Below, piece after piece: positions 46,743 to 58,345 of a stretch of 64,000 bases of DNA. This DNA is from Flaccisagitta enflata. Taxonomy: Eukaryota; Chaetognatha; Sagittoidea; Aphragmophora. The position numbers and the translations under genes are program-made. A model generated the notes under the pieces. That model made no database searches. It saw nothing but the letters and a program-made list of their open reading frames with translations, and had not been told where the DNA came from. Within the stretch, counting starts at the first letter, position 1. Each line of letters starts with the position of its first letter. Where the stretch lies: the NCBI GenBank assembly GCA_965153355.1, contig OZ231128.1:40610001-40674000 (forward strand). The letters are read 5' to 3'.

Positions 46743-47448
46743 ACAGTTGAGCCTATCATGGCTTGACAAGTGTCACATGTCTCCCCAAACTGAAGCTTAC
46801 ATTATGGCCGCACAGGAACTAGCTCTTTTCACACACTGGCATGAGCGCCACATCTTGAAAAAGAATGTGTCAGATCTATGCCGTGTCTGCCACAGCAAAC
46901 CTGAAACCACCGCACATATACTATCTGGGTGTGATAACTTAGCCAAAAAAGAGTATCTAGATCGCCATAATGGAATTGCCCAGTACCTTCACCATGCTCT
47001 ATGCCAAAATTTCAACATCCAAACATGTACAAAATGGCACACCCACAAACCGCCAGAGGTCCTCATGCTTAATAACGTCGAAATTCTCTATGACACAGTC
47101 CTTAACACTGACAGGCCACATGTCTTCAACCGCCCCGACATTGTAGTCAGAGACAAGAAAAACAAGAAATGTTATATCATAGATGTATCCTGCCCAAATG
47201 ATATCAACGTCTCAGAAAAAGAACAGGAAAAGGTGTCAAAATATAGCGGTCTTCGAGTGGAGCTGGGGCGTATGTGGAATTGTGACTGTGCTGTCATCCC
47301 TATTGTGGTTGGTGGACTTGGGGTGGTATCCAACTGCTTTCTGAAATATATGGAAATGGTCCCTGCCAAAATATCCGCTGCGATGTGCATCAAGATTGCC
47401 CTCCTTGGAAGCGAAAAAATATTGAGACGATTTCTGGCGCGAAAGTGA
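46741..47448 (+). pseudogene. C-terminal fragment of an RLE-type LINE polyprotein
   Basis: A 235-codon open fragment. Early on it has a CCHC zinc knuckle C-x2-C-x8-H-x4-C (CRVCHSKPETTAHILSGC) and then a restriction-like endonuclease core: RPDIVV, KKCYIIDVSCP with the P-D...D-x-S catalytic pattern, SKYSGLRVELGRMW and VIPIVVGGLGVV. This order is known at the C-terminus of R2/R4/NeSL-type retrotransposons that use a PD-(D/E)XK-like nuclease in place of an AP endonuclease. The reverse transcriptase is absent: homology begins directly after the TC tract, and the open frame reading in from upstream is microsatellite and GCE relic. It is a 5'-truncated copy, not a gene with its own start. The remaining frame is intact, so truncation looks fairly recent. 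Confidence 0.8.
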
Positions 47449-47455
47449 CGAAAAG

Positions 47456-47556
47456 CTAAGACAGTTATTTAAGACAGTTATTTAAGACAGTTAATTAGGA
47501 CAGTCATTTAAGACAATTACTTAAGACAGCTACTTAAGACAGTTACTTAAGTCAGA
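47456..47556. repeat. 13-bp tandem repeat, about seven units
   Basis: AAGACAGTTATTT units with single changes, directly after the stop codon of the LINE fragment. It probably belongs to that element's 3' UTR. Confidence 0.88.
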
Positions 47557-47670
47557 TCTCCAAGACTGACCCTAACCTGTCACAACCTACAACAATGAAC
47601 TGCCTTTCGGAACGGGATGATCCGCGGCGTTCGCACTCGGAAGCATATGACATGTCTCAAATGAGTGAAT

Positions 47671-47673
<3 letters not shown>

Positions 47674-47730
<57 letters not shown>
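47674..47730. repeat. (TC)n microsatellite
   Basis: About 28 TC units. It begins about 225 bp after the LINE fragment's stop and may mark its 3' end. Confidence 0.96.
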
Positions 47731-47735
<5 letters not shown>

Positions 47736-49045
47736 TCTCTGTTTCTCCCAAACTGTGATCCTTACGGCCTTTGGACCAAAGGATCCAAGAGGCCTTTCAT
47801 GCGTTCATGGTGCAAGATACAGTTACAGATTTGAAGAAGGAAGATTACAAAAGAATTTATCTAAGAAAACGATAATTGTCCATAAATGATCGTGACAACA
47901 AAGATAAACCATCATTGATGAAAAACAGGAAAAGTAACATGCAAATTAACTCTTGTTTTTTTAACTTCAGTTTTGAGGTGGGGGGTGGGGTATAACCCTC
48001 TTTGGTGCAGACTGCAGAACCATGAGCACTTAAGAATGGAGACTCGAAAATCAATGAAATGGAGTCATGACTCATAAGTACCTGATGATTAGTCTAGGCC
48101 TCTTTATTCTAGAGCAGCAGGCAGCGCCGCTTCTTGGTAGATTGGAAGATTTTGGCAGATCCCGAAAGAAGAAGGAGAAGATGAAGGGGAAGAAGAAGGA
48201 AAAAAAGAAGAAGAAAAATAAGGAGAAGAATAGGAAGGAGAAGGAGACAGAGAAAGATTTGACTGTAGAAGAAAATACTAAGTAAGCGTTACATTCCTAA
48301 TTTGCATATTGCAGTTTTGGGATAGTTACCCTATTATAACATTGTCAATTCCGGTCACAGTCATTTGAAGTTGGAATTATAAGTAAACAGAAAATTTCTC
48401 ATAGTTCAACTTAAATGGGAAAAAACTTTCGTGCGTTAATAAGTTATCGACATCATCTTACATTTTATGTAGCCCACCACGAATACAATTGATATGGGTG
48501 AAATAAGGGATCAAAAAATCCCCCCACGCGGAGAAATTGCTTTGTTTGATTTAGTCAAATTTCGTGCCTCCCTCGCCTTCTTGCGACGCTGAATGATGGT
48601 AGCGGCTGTGATTTTGTACTCAAAATGTGAAATGAAAATAATAAAACTGAATAACTTTCTCATCAGTAGAGGGCTAGAGGCAATTATGAAAAGTCGCCTT
48701 GGCAGGGTATTCAATGATGCAACTGATGGGCGGGGGGGGGGGGTGCCTCACTGTTTCGCTGATCCTCTCCCTTATGTCGGTAGCATTTTCTCGCTTCTCA
48801 GTTGATGGCCCCCGAGGTAACCCATGCTATTCAAAAATGCAAAATGCACTTTTCAGGTGATGAAAACTATCGTGGCACAAGTAAATAAATGGTCACTTGT
48901 CCAGACAAGCAGAAATTCTTCAGCTGAGGCCAACGTTTAGAACTGCTTCAGCCGGAACTCAAGGTTGGCGCCAACGTCACAAAATCACGACGTGCAGGAA
49001 AAGCGATACATTTAACGCGTCCTTTGCCTCATTGAGTCTTCCTAC
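47731..49045. other. No gene seen
   Basis: Includes a lysine-codon-like GAAGAAGGA/GAAAAAGAAG tract at about 48166-48255 and a G-run of 13 at about 48730. No domain or repeat terminus. Confidence 0.45.
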
Positions 49046-49805
49046 CCTGTCTTCAAAAGCAACTGATACCAGCAAAAGATGTACTGTGTGAAAACGATTC
49101 ATATTTCAAAATTTGGGTTTCTTCTATCAAAAAGCATATTTACTGCGGTTTTTTCATGCAAAATCTTAGCACTTTTTTCCAAATGGTTTAGCCTCTACAT
49201 CATTTTGAAGTGTAACTCCATTTTAGGCATTTCAACTTTTCCTTTCAGACATGAGTTGAGTTGTCTCACTTCAAACCTCTGTAACTTTTAAACGTTTTGA
49301 GCTAGAATGCCCGGATTGCTCTCAAATCAAAGATTTTTTGAAGGAGATTACATCAGGTTTAAGAAAAAAAGAATATTTTGCTGTATTCATAACGTTTTTG
49401 TGTAGTTTTTTTTACTTTTTTTCATGTTCCATCAACATTCCATGTAAGAATTTCATCTTTTTCGATTGGAATATCTTATGATTATGCACTTAAAGAAAAA
49501 AATTTATATTAGTAATGAAATCATGCTAGATTGGGATAAGTTTTGATATTCTCAATCAATTTTTTGGCTATTCATATACAGAACCTAACTCTTTTATTTT
49601 GTGTAAAAATTGCTAGATTTTTTAGAAAATTTGGCCATATTTGAAAATGATGTAGAGGCTAATCCAGTTGGAAAAAAGTGCTGAAATTTTGCATGAAAAA
49701 ACCGCAGTAAATATGCTTTTAGATACAAAAAACCCAAATTCTAAAATATGAATCGTTTTCACACAATACATCTTTTGCTGGTATCAGTTGTTTTTGAAGA
49801 CAGGG
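49046..49805. mobile_element. TA-flanked long-inverted-repeat element
   Basis: CCCTGTCTTCAAAAGCAACT at the left is inverted at the right. TA adjoins both ends (49044-49045 and 49806-49807). The arms stay inverted for about 165 bp (GATACCAGCAAAAGATGTAC, AAAAAACCGCAGTAAATATG, TTAGCCTCTACATCATTTT) around a core of about 430 bp. Non-autonomous Tc1/mariner-type foldback. Confidence 0.85.
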
Positions 49806-49965
49806 TACCAGTAATGGCGGCTGTCGCCGTGAGGAAAAAAGTCGTAAGCATTGGTCTCTTTTCACCAAGCTTTTATCTTTAGTCACTGCAAATCTTTTTT
49901 TCGATTAGATCAAATCAAGAGCAATTGTATGTATTGATTGCACTGAAAATCAGAGAAAAAAAGGA

Positions 49966-50400
49966 CTGAGCCAAATGAGTTAGATGAGCTAAAATGCTCA
50001 AAATCACTCAACCAGACAATCGGCTATGCTTACTGACATGCTTTCTTGTATTTACATGCTCCCATCAAAACTCTTATTCATCCCATTAAAAATCAGAAAA
50101 AAAAGACTGAGCTAAATGAGCTAAGTGAGCTAAAATGCTTAAAAACACCCTCACAGATGAGCAGTTATGCTCACTGATATGCTTTTTGTATCTGCTTTCT
50201 TAAACATGTATCAAAATATCTATTCATTTATCACATTTAAATAAATAAAAAGAAACTGAGCTAAATGAGCTAAATGAGCTAGAATTCTCCTTACAGATGA
50301 GCAGCAATGCTCATAAACATGTTTTGTTGTATTTGCATGCTCAAACAAACATTGATACACTCCTTTTTTGATCCTACTCAAAATCATAAAAAATTAAAAA
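49966..50400. repeat. About 145-bp tandem repeat, three units
   Basis: Units start CTGAGCTAAATGAGCTAAAT near 49966, 50107 and 50256. Each contains AGATGAGCAG..ATGCTCA and a run of As at its end. Inside each unit an 8-bp GAGCTAAAT subrepeat is visible. Confidence 0.8.
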
Positions 50401-51093
50401 AAATTCAATTCGCAATTTTCATAAATAAATCTTTAAAAAATCATAACGCGAAAAATTTTTGTCGTAGAGCATTCTGCTTGGCGCCAAATGAAAGAGAATT
50501 ATCAAATTTACTTACCCTATCAATTTCGTTTGAGGGACCAATCAGCCGGAAGAGACCCTCAACTTTCGCATAAGAAAATGAAAACCATGTTTCTCTCGAA
50601 TATGTCAAAAAGTCGAAGACTGACTTCGACTTTTTTCCCGATCATTTCGCCCTCATTTGTCCATCCAGACCCACTACTCTCAATGCTCCCTCACTTTCCT
50701 CTTTGCGTCCTGCTTCAATCCCCCGTCTCTTTTTCTTCCGCGGCCTCTCGCCTTGATAGTTTGATAATCGAACGGTAAGCCTGAATATTGTTCAGAAAGT
50801 CAGCAAAAGTTAGAGCTCGACAACAATATAGAGAGCCATGGGCTCGCGGGCTCGAGAGCCACGGGCTCGCGGCTCGCTCTATAAAAAGGCCTGCGAATCA
50901 GTCATCACGCCATGGTTTACCAAAGGCGTAGAAACAAATTCGAGGCGGAATTAAGCTAAATTCTGTTATCGTTTGTATCCGACGCGATGTGCGTCATTAT
51001 CTCTTAACCAGCCTTTTCTCTCTTCATTTCTTATTAGCCACACCATCAACATTCCATCTCTCCATTTCCTACTTCCCCAAACACGAACTACTA
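50401..51093. other. No gene seen; GGGCTCG repeat inside
   Basis: At 50833-50883 there is GAGAGCC..GGGCTCGCGGGCTCG, then CGGCTCGCTCTATAAAAAGG and CCTGCG. The same phrase recurs at about 61862-61903, so a dispersed repeat is present. The rest is unremarkable. Confidence 0.5.
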
Positions 51094-52175
51094 CGCGAAT
51101 TAAAAAAAAACGCAAGTTTTTCTATAGGTGATTTTTGCGTATTTGGTTCACTGGACATATAATTTATTGGTGACCAAATTGAAGTTTTTTTCGAGGGCTT
51201 TGTTTTAAGCGCAATCCCACATCTGTAGCTTTATTCGTTTAGAAGTTACATTCAAATGAAGGTGCATGAGTCAAAATTTAAAAATACAGTAAGAGGAAAA
51301 ATAGTCGCAAAAGCGTTAGATGGTCAGCGGTACCCGTTGCCCCTATGTGAGTGTATGAAGGTGTAAGGTGGTGAGCGGGGCAGCGGCCCCGAAGGAGCCG
51401 ATGACCTATGCTGTTTTTATTTGAGCCTGGAGGCTGGAATTGGGGCCTTGAAGCTGGGATTTGAGCCTGGAGGTGGGGATTTGAGCCACATGGCTGGGAT
51501 ATGAGCCTTGAGACTGAGATTTGAGCCTCAAGGTTGAGATTTGGGCATCAAGGTTGGGATTTGGGCCTCAAGGCTGGGAATTGGGCCTCAAGGCTGGGAA
51601 TTGGGCCTCAAGGCTGGGATTTGGGCCTCAAAGCTTGGATTTGGGCCTCGGGGCTGGGATTTGGGCCTAGTAGCTGATTTTGGGCGTGAAGGCCAGGGGG
51701 GGGGGGTACGGAGGAGGAGAAGAAGGAGAAATTTCTCCTGTGTGAAAGCATAGGTCATCGGCCCCTTCGGGGCCGCTGCCCAAAAAGGATGATTTGGGGG
51801 TGAAGATGATGGAGTAATTGCGCTGCTATGAGCAATCGGGCATTGTTCTACCCATGCTGTCTGCTTTTATAGTTCCTATATTTGAGTTCATCAATGTCTA
51901 TGATGAAAAATGATGCACTGACTTTAATTGAATGTGATAAAACCTGTAAAATCAACATAGATCAAACTGAAAATTAAAGGCGAAAAATATGTTAAGTGCA
52001 TGTCCTTTTTGCACTGCTATTTCTCTGCATCAACTTGATTCTGATGGCCTAAACTCTTTGGTATGATGCACAAAAACTCAAAAAAACTAAACTAGCTTGG
52101 AAAAACCTGCTCAGAACATAAATAAAGTCCAATTCAAGCTCTTTAATGAAAAACTTGCGTTTTTTTTAATTCGGG
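51094..52175. mobile_element. TA-flanked element with a nested GCE
   Basis: The left end CGCGAATTAAAAAAAACGCA and the inverted right end CCCGAATTAAAAAAAACGCA match at 27 of 28 positions (through AGTTTTTC). TA adjoins both sides (51092-51093 and 52176-52177). It contains a complete GCE, so it is older than that insertion. No transposase. Confidence 0.75.
51303..51781 (+). mobile_element. GCE copy, complete, 35-bp inverted repeats
   Basis: Tail AGTCGCAAAAGCGTTAGATG and GTCAGCGGTACCCGTTGCCC; inverted repeats at 51378-51412 and 51747-51781 (GGGCAGCGGCCCCGAAGGAG, then CCGATGACCTATGCT) with one mismatch. About 12 units of the 20-bp repeat GGGCCTCAAGGCTGGGATTT lie between them, then a G-run and GGAGGAGAAGAAGG. 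AAAAA follows. Confidence 0.9.
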
Positions 52176-52177
52176 TA

Positions 52178-52938
52178 GTAACTCCACCACCGCTCGCGTC
52201 TCCTCACCTAACCGCCTCCTCTCTCCTCACCACCACGTGATCGATTTGCGCGTGCGAGTCTGTCACCGCGTTTTTGACGTGCTCCTGCGCGCGATCCATC
52301 ACTTGGTTCGGCTCATTGAATCTCGAGAAAGGTACTTTCTATTCGCGTCTGCCAAAATATTTCTCGGCGGTGCTCAAATACGGCCGGTGACACATGAGGC
52401 CGGTGCCGATGCCGGTGCCGGTGATATGAGGCCGATGCCGTTTCCCACCTCACATGATCATGTTTTCTTTGCCAGATGCGCCCTCGCATCTCTCCAAGAT
52501 GGTTTTTTTTTTCATCCGCCGCGCCCGTTCGAATGGGCGAGGGAGAGGAAAATGGTAGAATGTCCGGAGTCATTGATGGTGAAACAAGTCCGGCTGTAGA
52601 TTAAACAACTTTTTGGACGGATGTCTTTTGACTTGGCTGCTTACAATGCATCTGTGATAACCATTGATCATTTCAGAAAAACTTAATCTCAATCAAAACA
52701 AGCTTGTATGAAAGCATACAAAATTATCTGGTGAAGCTTAAAAAAATCGGTTTTATTTCTTTTAAAAGAGTACAAAATTAAAAAAAAAACTAGTGCTTTT
52801 GATTTTTTGTTAAGAAAAAAAATTAAGTTCTGAACAAATTATGATGACGCAGTTTTAACACTTGTTTAAGAGATCCGAAGTTTTCTGCAATGCTAAGTAT
52901 ATTTTACCTCCCCTCAAGTTGCTGAGGTTGACAAAGTT
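52178..52938. other. No gene recognised; GC-rich segment
   Basis: About 52180-52600 is GC-rich (GCCGGTGCCGATGCCGGTGC) and has an open frame of 120 codons without recognisable domain. An AT-rich stretch follows. Confidence 0.4.
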
Positions 52939-52978
52939 GGGGGGGGGGTGGGGGGTGGGGGGGGGGGGTATGGGGAGG
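52939..52978 (+). other. G-quadruplex-prone G-run cluster
   Basis: Four G-runs of 4 to 12 bases (GGGGGGGGGG T GGGGGG T GGGG.. TATGGGG) on the plus strand. It satisfies any G4 spacing rule; the function is unknown. Confidence 0.85.
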
Positions 52979-53274
52979 TCATATCTTTCAGGAATCTAAC
53001 TACATACTGCCTTCATTTTTTCATTGGTTTCCAGATTTCATGACTAACAAGTTCCTGATAGGGATTCAATGGGAGCCTCATCGGGATAAATTTTGATTTT
53101 AAAGTAGAAACTTTGCATCGGCGAATTTTGCGCGACGTACTGTACATTTTGCAATGTCTACGCATGGTTCAGGCCGGCTTCTCGGTAAAACTGCCAACCC
53201 CAATATTACCTATTTTTACGGCAAAGGCAATGATTGCGAGCCCCAGGTTTCGCTCGTAGTTGCGGACGCTGTTT

Positions 53275-53491
53275 TCTCAGTCGCATGCCAAGCGACTCTA
53301 TAAGAGGGTGTGTCCGTTGGTTGGTCTGTCGGTTAGTAATGCGAAATTTTGAACACCGCGAAATTGGCCGTATTAGTGATTTCCATGTACTACGGCCCCT
53401 CCCAAGCCACAATACTGCCCCCGCCCACCCACATACTGCCCCTGCCAAACGGCAAGAGACTACTTATTGGTCGTGTATCCGGCCTTGTTTT
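53275..53491 (+). mobile_element. HTE copy, TGCC-loop class
   Basis: Hairpin AGTCGCATGCCAAGCGACT at 53279-53297, TATAAGAGGGTGTG, a short GTTGGTTGGTCTG array, GCGAAATTTTGAACACCGCG, CTGCCAAACGGCAAGAGACT and CGTGTATCCGGCCTTGTTTT. The distal word read inverted is AGTCTCTTGCC against the hairpin start AGTCGCATGCC: 9 of 11, including the unusual TGCC. Its body resembles the (TAGG)n copy at 17808. Confidence 0.85.
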
Positions 53492-53599
53492 CTACCATGT
53501 TGGAAACAGATAGATAGGACGCGTTTAATATTTGGGCATGGTGGACAAGCAGAAGAAACCAATCCCCCTACCATGGTATAAAGCTTTACTTGTTTTCTA

Positions 53600-54592
53600 C
53601 AGGGTGTTTCACGCGTTTTGAGGTTTAAAGAATCAACATAACTTTTCTCCTAGAAAAGCTATTCCAATTCTGAAAAAAGGTCTGAATAGATCTTGAAGTG
53701 CAGTTTTTTTATGTCACCAATTTTTTGTATTTGCGTTTTTTACCTTGGGAGCTACGGGAGTTTAAAGTAAACAACATTATCCAGTTAACTAACCATGGTA
53801 AAGAAAAAAATGGACAACTTCTTTTACTAGTTTCTGGTCAACTATTGGCCTGAACTACAAAAAATCCATGACTGTTTAAAAGCTCCGCAAAAAATCTTCA
53901 AAACGCGACGTTGCAGGACATTGTAGCTTCATTCATTTAGAAATGGCAAAAGATTAAAGAAAAAAATCACAAATTGAAAAAAATGCTCCATTCAATTTTT
54001 TTCCATCGAAAAATTTTACTCTTTTCGTTTTTGTCAATTACGAACTCAGGATTGTCTTAGCTACTCGATATCCATGAGCAAATTAAAGAGCCATGAATTT
54101 TCTATAAAATGGAGCCAAGAACAAATTTCCAACTCAATTTGTTCAATTTCTATGTTACAATAAAGATAGCCCACGAAAATCAGGTGTTACTGACTTTCCA
54201 AATTCTTGACCACCTGTCTTCATTCTTCTGCCATTTCTAAACGGATAGAGATATGACAACCAGCAAGGTCTCATTGGAAAGATCTTTCACAGAGCTTCAA
54301 GATGGTCATAGATTTTGCTATGTTTTTCTTATTGCTTAGATGTGAAACGCTAACAAACAAGTAGTTTCCATTTTTTTTGCCATAATCATCCGGATTAAAG
54401 ATGCATGCTGGATATGGTTGTTTTCTTCAAACTTACATAGTGGGCATATTTAAAAGCGCAGATGTAAAAAATTGGTGACATAAAAAAACTGCACTTCAAG
54501 ATCTATTCAGACCTTTTTTCAGAATTGGAATAACTTTTCTAGGAGAAAAGCTATGTTGATTCTTTAAACCTCAAAACGCGTGAAACACCCTG
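53600..54592. mobile_element. TA-flanked MITE, CAGGGTGTTTCAC ends
   Basis: CAGGGTGTTTCACGCGTTTT at the left is perfectly inverted at the right, and the arms stay inverted for about 125 bp (AAGCTATTCCAATTCTGAAA, TAGATCTTGAAGTGCAGTTT). TA lies outside both ends (53598-53599 and 54593-54594). Non-autonomous Tc1/mariner-type element. The core is AT-rich and non-coding. Confidence 0.88.
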
Positions 54593-55007
54593 TATTGGAT
54601 AATGGCTGGTTTGGGCCGCTGCGAGGATCCGGAACAGTCTTCATGTAATTTCCACCTTACAAGAAAGTAAGGATAAATGACCGGGATCAATTGAAAGATC
54701 CCTGACCCTTAAGACAAAGATCCCTGACCCGTTACTGGTAAAGAGGAATAAAGGAAGGATTGTGTTGTGAAAATAAGGAGAAAATGAGCAAACCAACAAA
54801 AATAAGCAAGTGCAAAAACTGGGGAAAAAAAGAAATGCAAAGAAATGAAAATTTTCTGCTCTGCTTTCCTGCCATCAGAACTTTACATAAAACTATATGG
54901 TGAGGTTAACAACTTGGTACAACACAAAGCTAAGGTTGGGCGTCGACAGTTTCAAGAGTGGGCTTTTTTTATATCAAATGTGTTTTTGCCCGCTTTGGTT
55001 GTGGGAA

Positions 55008-55828
<821 letters not shown>

Positions 55829-56097
55829 TGAAATCTAGATAGACACACCAACAGACATATATACACGCAGTCAGGCAGACATACACGCATATGAACCGAT
55901 TCTGATGCCGCGAAATAGACATCATTCGCATTTAGCAAAATTGTGGAATCAAATGAGCAACGGATTTCTAGAGAGTCACAGGTGCTTAAAACCATTCAAT
56001 TGCATCAAGCCAATTGAGAAATTCTTTTATTCGCGGAATTTTGACTTTTGTTATTGGATTTCGAAGGGAAAAAAGATTTAAAGTGCAAACCCGCCAG

Positions 56098-56115
56098 GTG
56101 TGTGTGTGTGTGTGT

Positions 56116-56195
<80 letters not shown>

Positions 56196-56211
56196 ATGTG
56201 TGTGTGTGTGT
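56098..56211. repeat. (GT)n microsatellite
   Basis: About 55 GT units with a TCAG and a CATG interruption. Confidence 0.97.
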
Positions 56212-56493
56212 CTGGCTGTCTTCACCTGTGTCTGTGCTTTTCCGACAAAGTTAGATGCAGGTGTGTGTGTGTGTGTCCTAACCGAAGAGATGCGGAGGGA
56301 AGGTAGAGCAATATCCTGGCCCATATTTCACGATAATAAATGCCATAAGTTGGTTGTCACATTCAATGAAAACTGTCACCATTCATTTCTAAAGATGATT
56401 AACGACTTCATCAACAGACAAGTTCTGCAGTTCCTTGGTCATGTGACCAACTGATTCCATGATCATGTAAGCATTTCATATCCATTCTTGATA

Positions 56494-56670
56494 CAGTTGA
56501 ACCCCGCTCTAACGGATTTCAGGGGACTGACAGTTTTCTTCTGTTATAGGTGGACTTCTGTTATTGCCAACAAAGAAAATAAAATAGTTTAACATGAAGG
56601 GACCATGAATTTGCATCTGTTATAGGCGGAATTCCATTGGTGGCGGGTCCGTTAGAGCGGGGTTCAACTG
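56494..56670. mobile_element. Pogo/Tigger-like MITE, intact ends
   Basis: CAGTTGAACCCCGCTCTAAC followed by GGA is perfectly inverted at the right end. TA adjoins both sides (56492-56493 and 56671-56672). At 177 bp it is too short to code. An internal TCTGTTATAGG motif occurs twice. The same family is present at 35446-35621. Confidence 0.9.
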
Positions 56671-56672
56671 TA

Positions 56673-57579
56673 GTTGTGATTCGTGATCGGTGCTTGAGCA
56701 ATGAGTGTTGCTTAGTCAGTCTTCAGCTACTCCCTGGCAGCGCAAAGTCAGTCTTAAGCGATTTTCAAGCATTGCTCAAGACTTGCTCAAGACTTATCAA
56801 GCAGTTCTTCGTAAACACTGCACAAATCGTGAACATCCTCCTAGACTGATTCATAGGTTTTGAATGGAATACGCCACAATGATAGCAGTTGGGTCACTTT
56901 ATGGAGGGCAAGGGGAAATAAAATTTTCTTTCCAGGATATTGCCCCAAAGAGGAGACTGGCGAAGACGTTCCATGAAGCAGGGGAACGATGCCGTTCCCA
57001 AAATGGTTGGACGGATACACCGGAGTTTCCGCTTGCGAATATTGTTACGGTTCGCAGTTGAACCGCTTCAACCAAGCCAGGACCAAGTGTGTTTGCACCA
57101 TGGGAGGCGGAAGGGTCTAAACTCCAAAACCTAACTTAATCAACCGATGCAACATTTTTTTAATTATATACATCTTTGTACTTAAAATAGATTCATCCTA
57201 ATCAAACTATGATAGAGATGATTGGTTTCAATCGAAAAAGATGATTTTTTTAAAAAAAATTTCAACCGTTAAACCGTATATTAGCGCGACGGGTAACATT
57301 TTGGATTCAGTTAGAACCAATAGTAATTAACTTGAACTAGCTAGCGAAATAGTTGACAGCTCTTCACCAAAAACGTGGTTCAGTACAGTACATTGGTAGC
57401 AATGAGGTCTTCATTTCCTGCTTTGCCATTTTAGACATAATGAATAAACCCATACCATGATTTTTCTGAAAGCTTTGATTAAATATAGCTTTGATTAAAT
57501 ATAGCTTTAAATATAGCTTTGATTAAATATAGTTTTACATCTGTAAAATCCCCTTATCCCCTAAATCTCCTAAACCCCA
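56673..57579. other. No gene seen
   Basis: AT-rich. A short TAGCTTTGATTAAATA repeat occurs three to four times at about 57466-57535. Confidence 0.5.
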
Positions 57580-57825
57580 GTGCTGAAGCTCAAAGCCCAG
57601 CCAAGAGGCCTAGATCCTACCTTTGAGACCCAAATCTGGACCTTTGGGCTCAAATTGTAGCACAAAGGCTTGTATCTCAACCTTCGAGGCCAAAAGAGTC
57701 ACCATCAGCCCAGGCATAGGTTATTGGTCCCTTTGGAGTCGCTACATCTCTCATCACCTCAACCTAATATTTTCTAGCTTAGGTGCATCAGGTACCACTG
57801 ACCACCAAACGCTTGAGCGACTTTT
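57580..57825 (-). mobile_element. GCE copy, left-truncated
   Basis: Diverged 20-bp units (CAAAGCCCAGCCAAGAGGCC), the right inverted repeat as GGCATAGGTTATTGGTCCCT..TTGGAGTCGCTAC, and the tail GGTACCACTGACC..AAACGCTTGAGCGACTT. The tail stops next to the HTE that follows. Confidence 0.7.
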
Positions 57826-57828
57826 CCT

Positions 57829-58100
57829 TTTTAGTTGCGAACACGCAACTCCATAAGAGGCTTTGCCCATCTGTCCGTCCGTCCGTCTGTCCATCTGTCC
57901 GCCCGTCCGTCCTTCCGTTGGTTCGTTGGTCCGTCCGTGATGATCAAGTAGAAAAGTGTGAAAACGGGCAATTATGATAATGCAGTCCTGATTGTCTGCG
58001 TATATGTGAGTGAGCATGGGGTGGAGGAGGGTAGGGTTGGGGGCTTTATGCCCCTGCCCACCCGTCCGCAACGATATCGTGGCCCCACATCTCTTGTTCC
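57829..58100 (+). mobile_element. HTE copy, GTTGC word class
   Basis: Hairpin AGTTGCGAACACGCAACT at 57833-57850 with perfect arms after TTTTT. Then CCATAAGAGGCTTTGCC, a GTCCGTCCGTCTGTCC array, GAAAAGTGTGAAAACGGGCA, CCCGTCCGCAACGATATCGT and CCCCACATCTCTTGTT. Both hairpin arms and the distal GTTGCGGAC carry T/A where the main class carries C/G. Confidence 0.85.
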
Positions 58101-58345
58101 TGTTCGCTCAGCGTTAGCTTTCAAGCTATTGTCAGATGAAATGGGAATTTGCGTCTCCGTTGCTTTTTAGTCGCATGCACGCGACTCTATAACCCGCTCT
58201 GTCCGTCGGTTTGTCGGTCCGTCGGTCCATTGGTTCGTCGGTCCGTTGGTTCGTCGGTTTGTTGGTTTGTTGGTCCGTCGGTCCGTTGGTCTGTCTGTCA
58301 CACTTAACTTTTTTTGTCATTTTACGTCATTTAAGTCATTTTAAG

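Noticed and set aside
52237-52599. 120-codon frame in a GC-rich segment
   Set aside because: No domain, and the open frame is explained by GC content. An exon cannot be excluded without RNA data.
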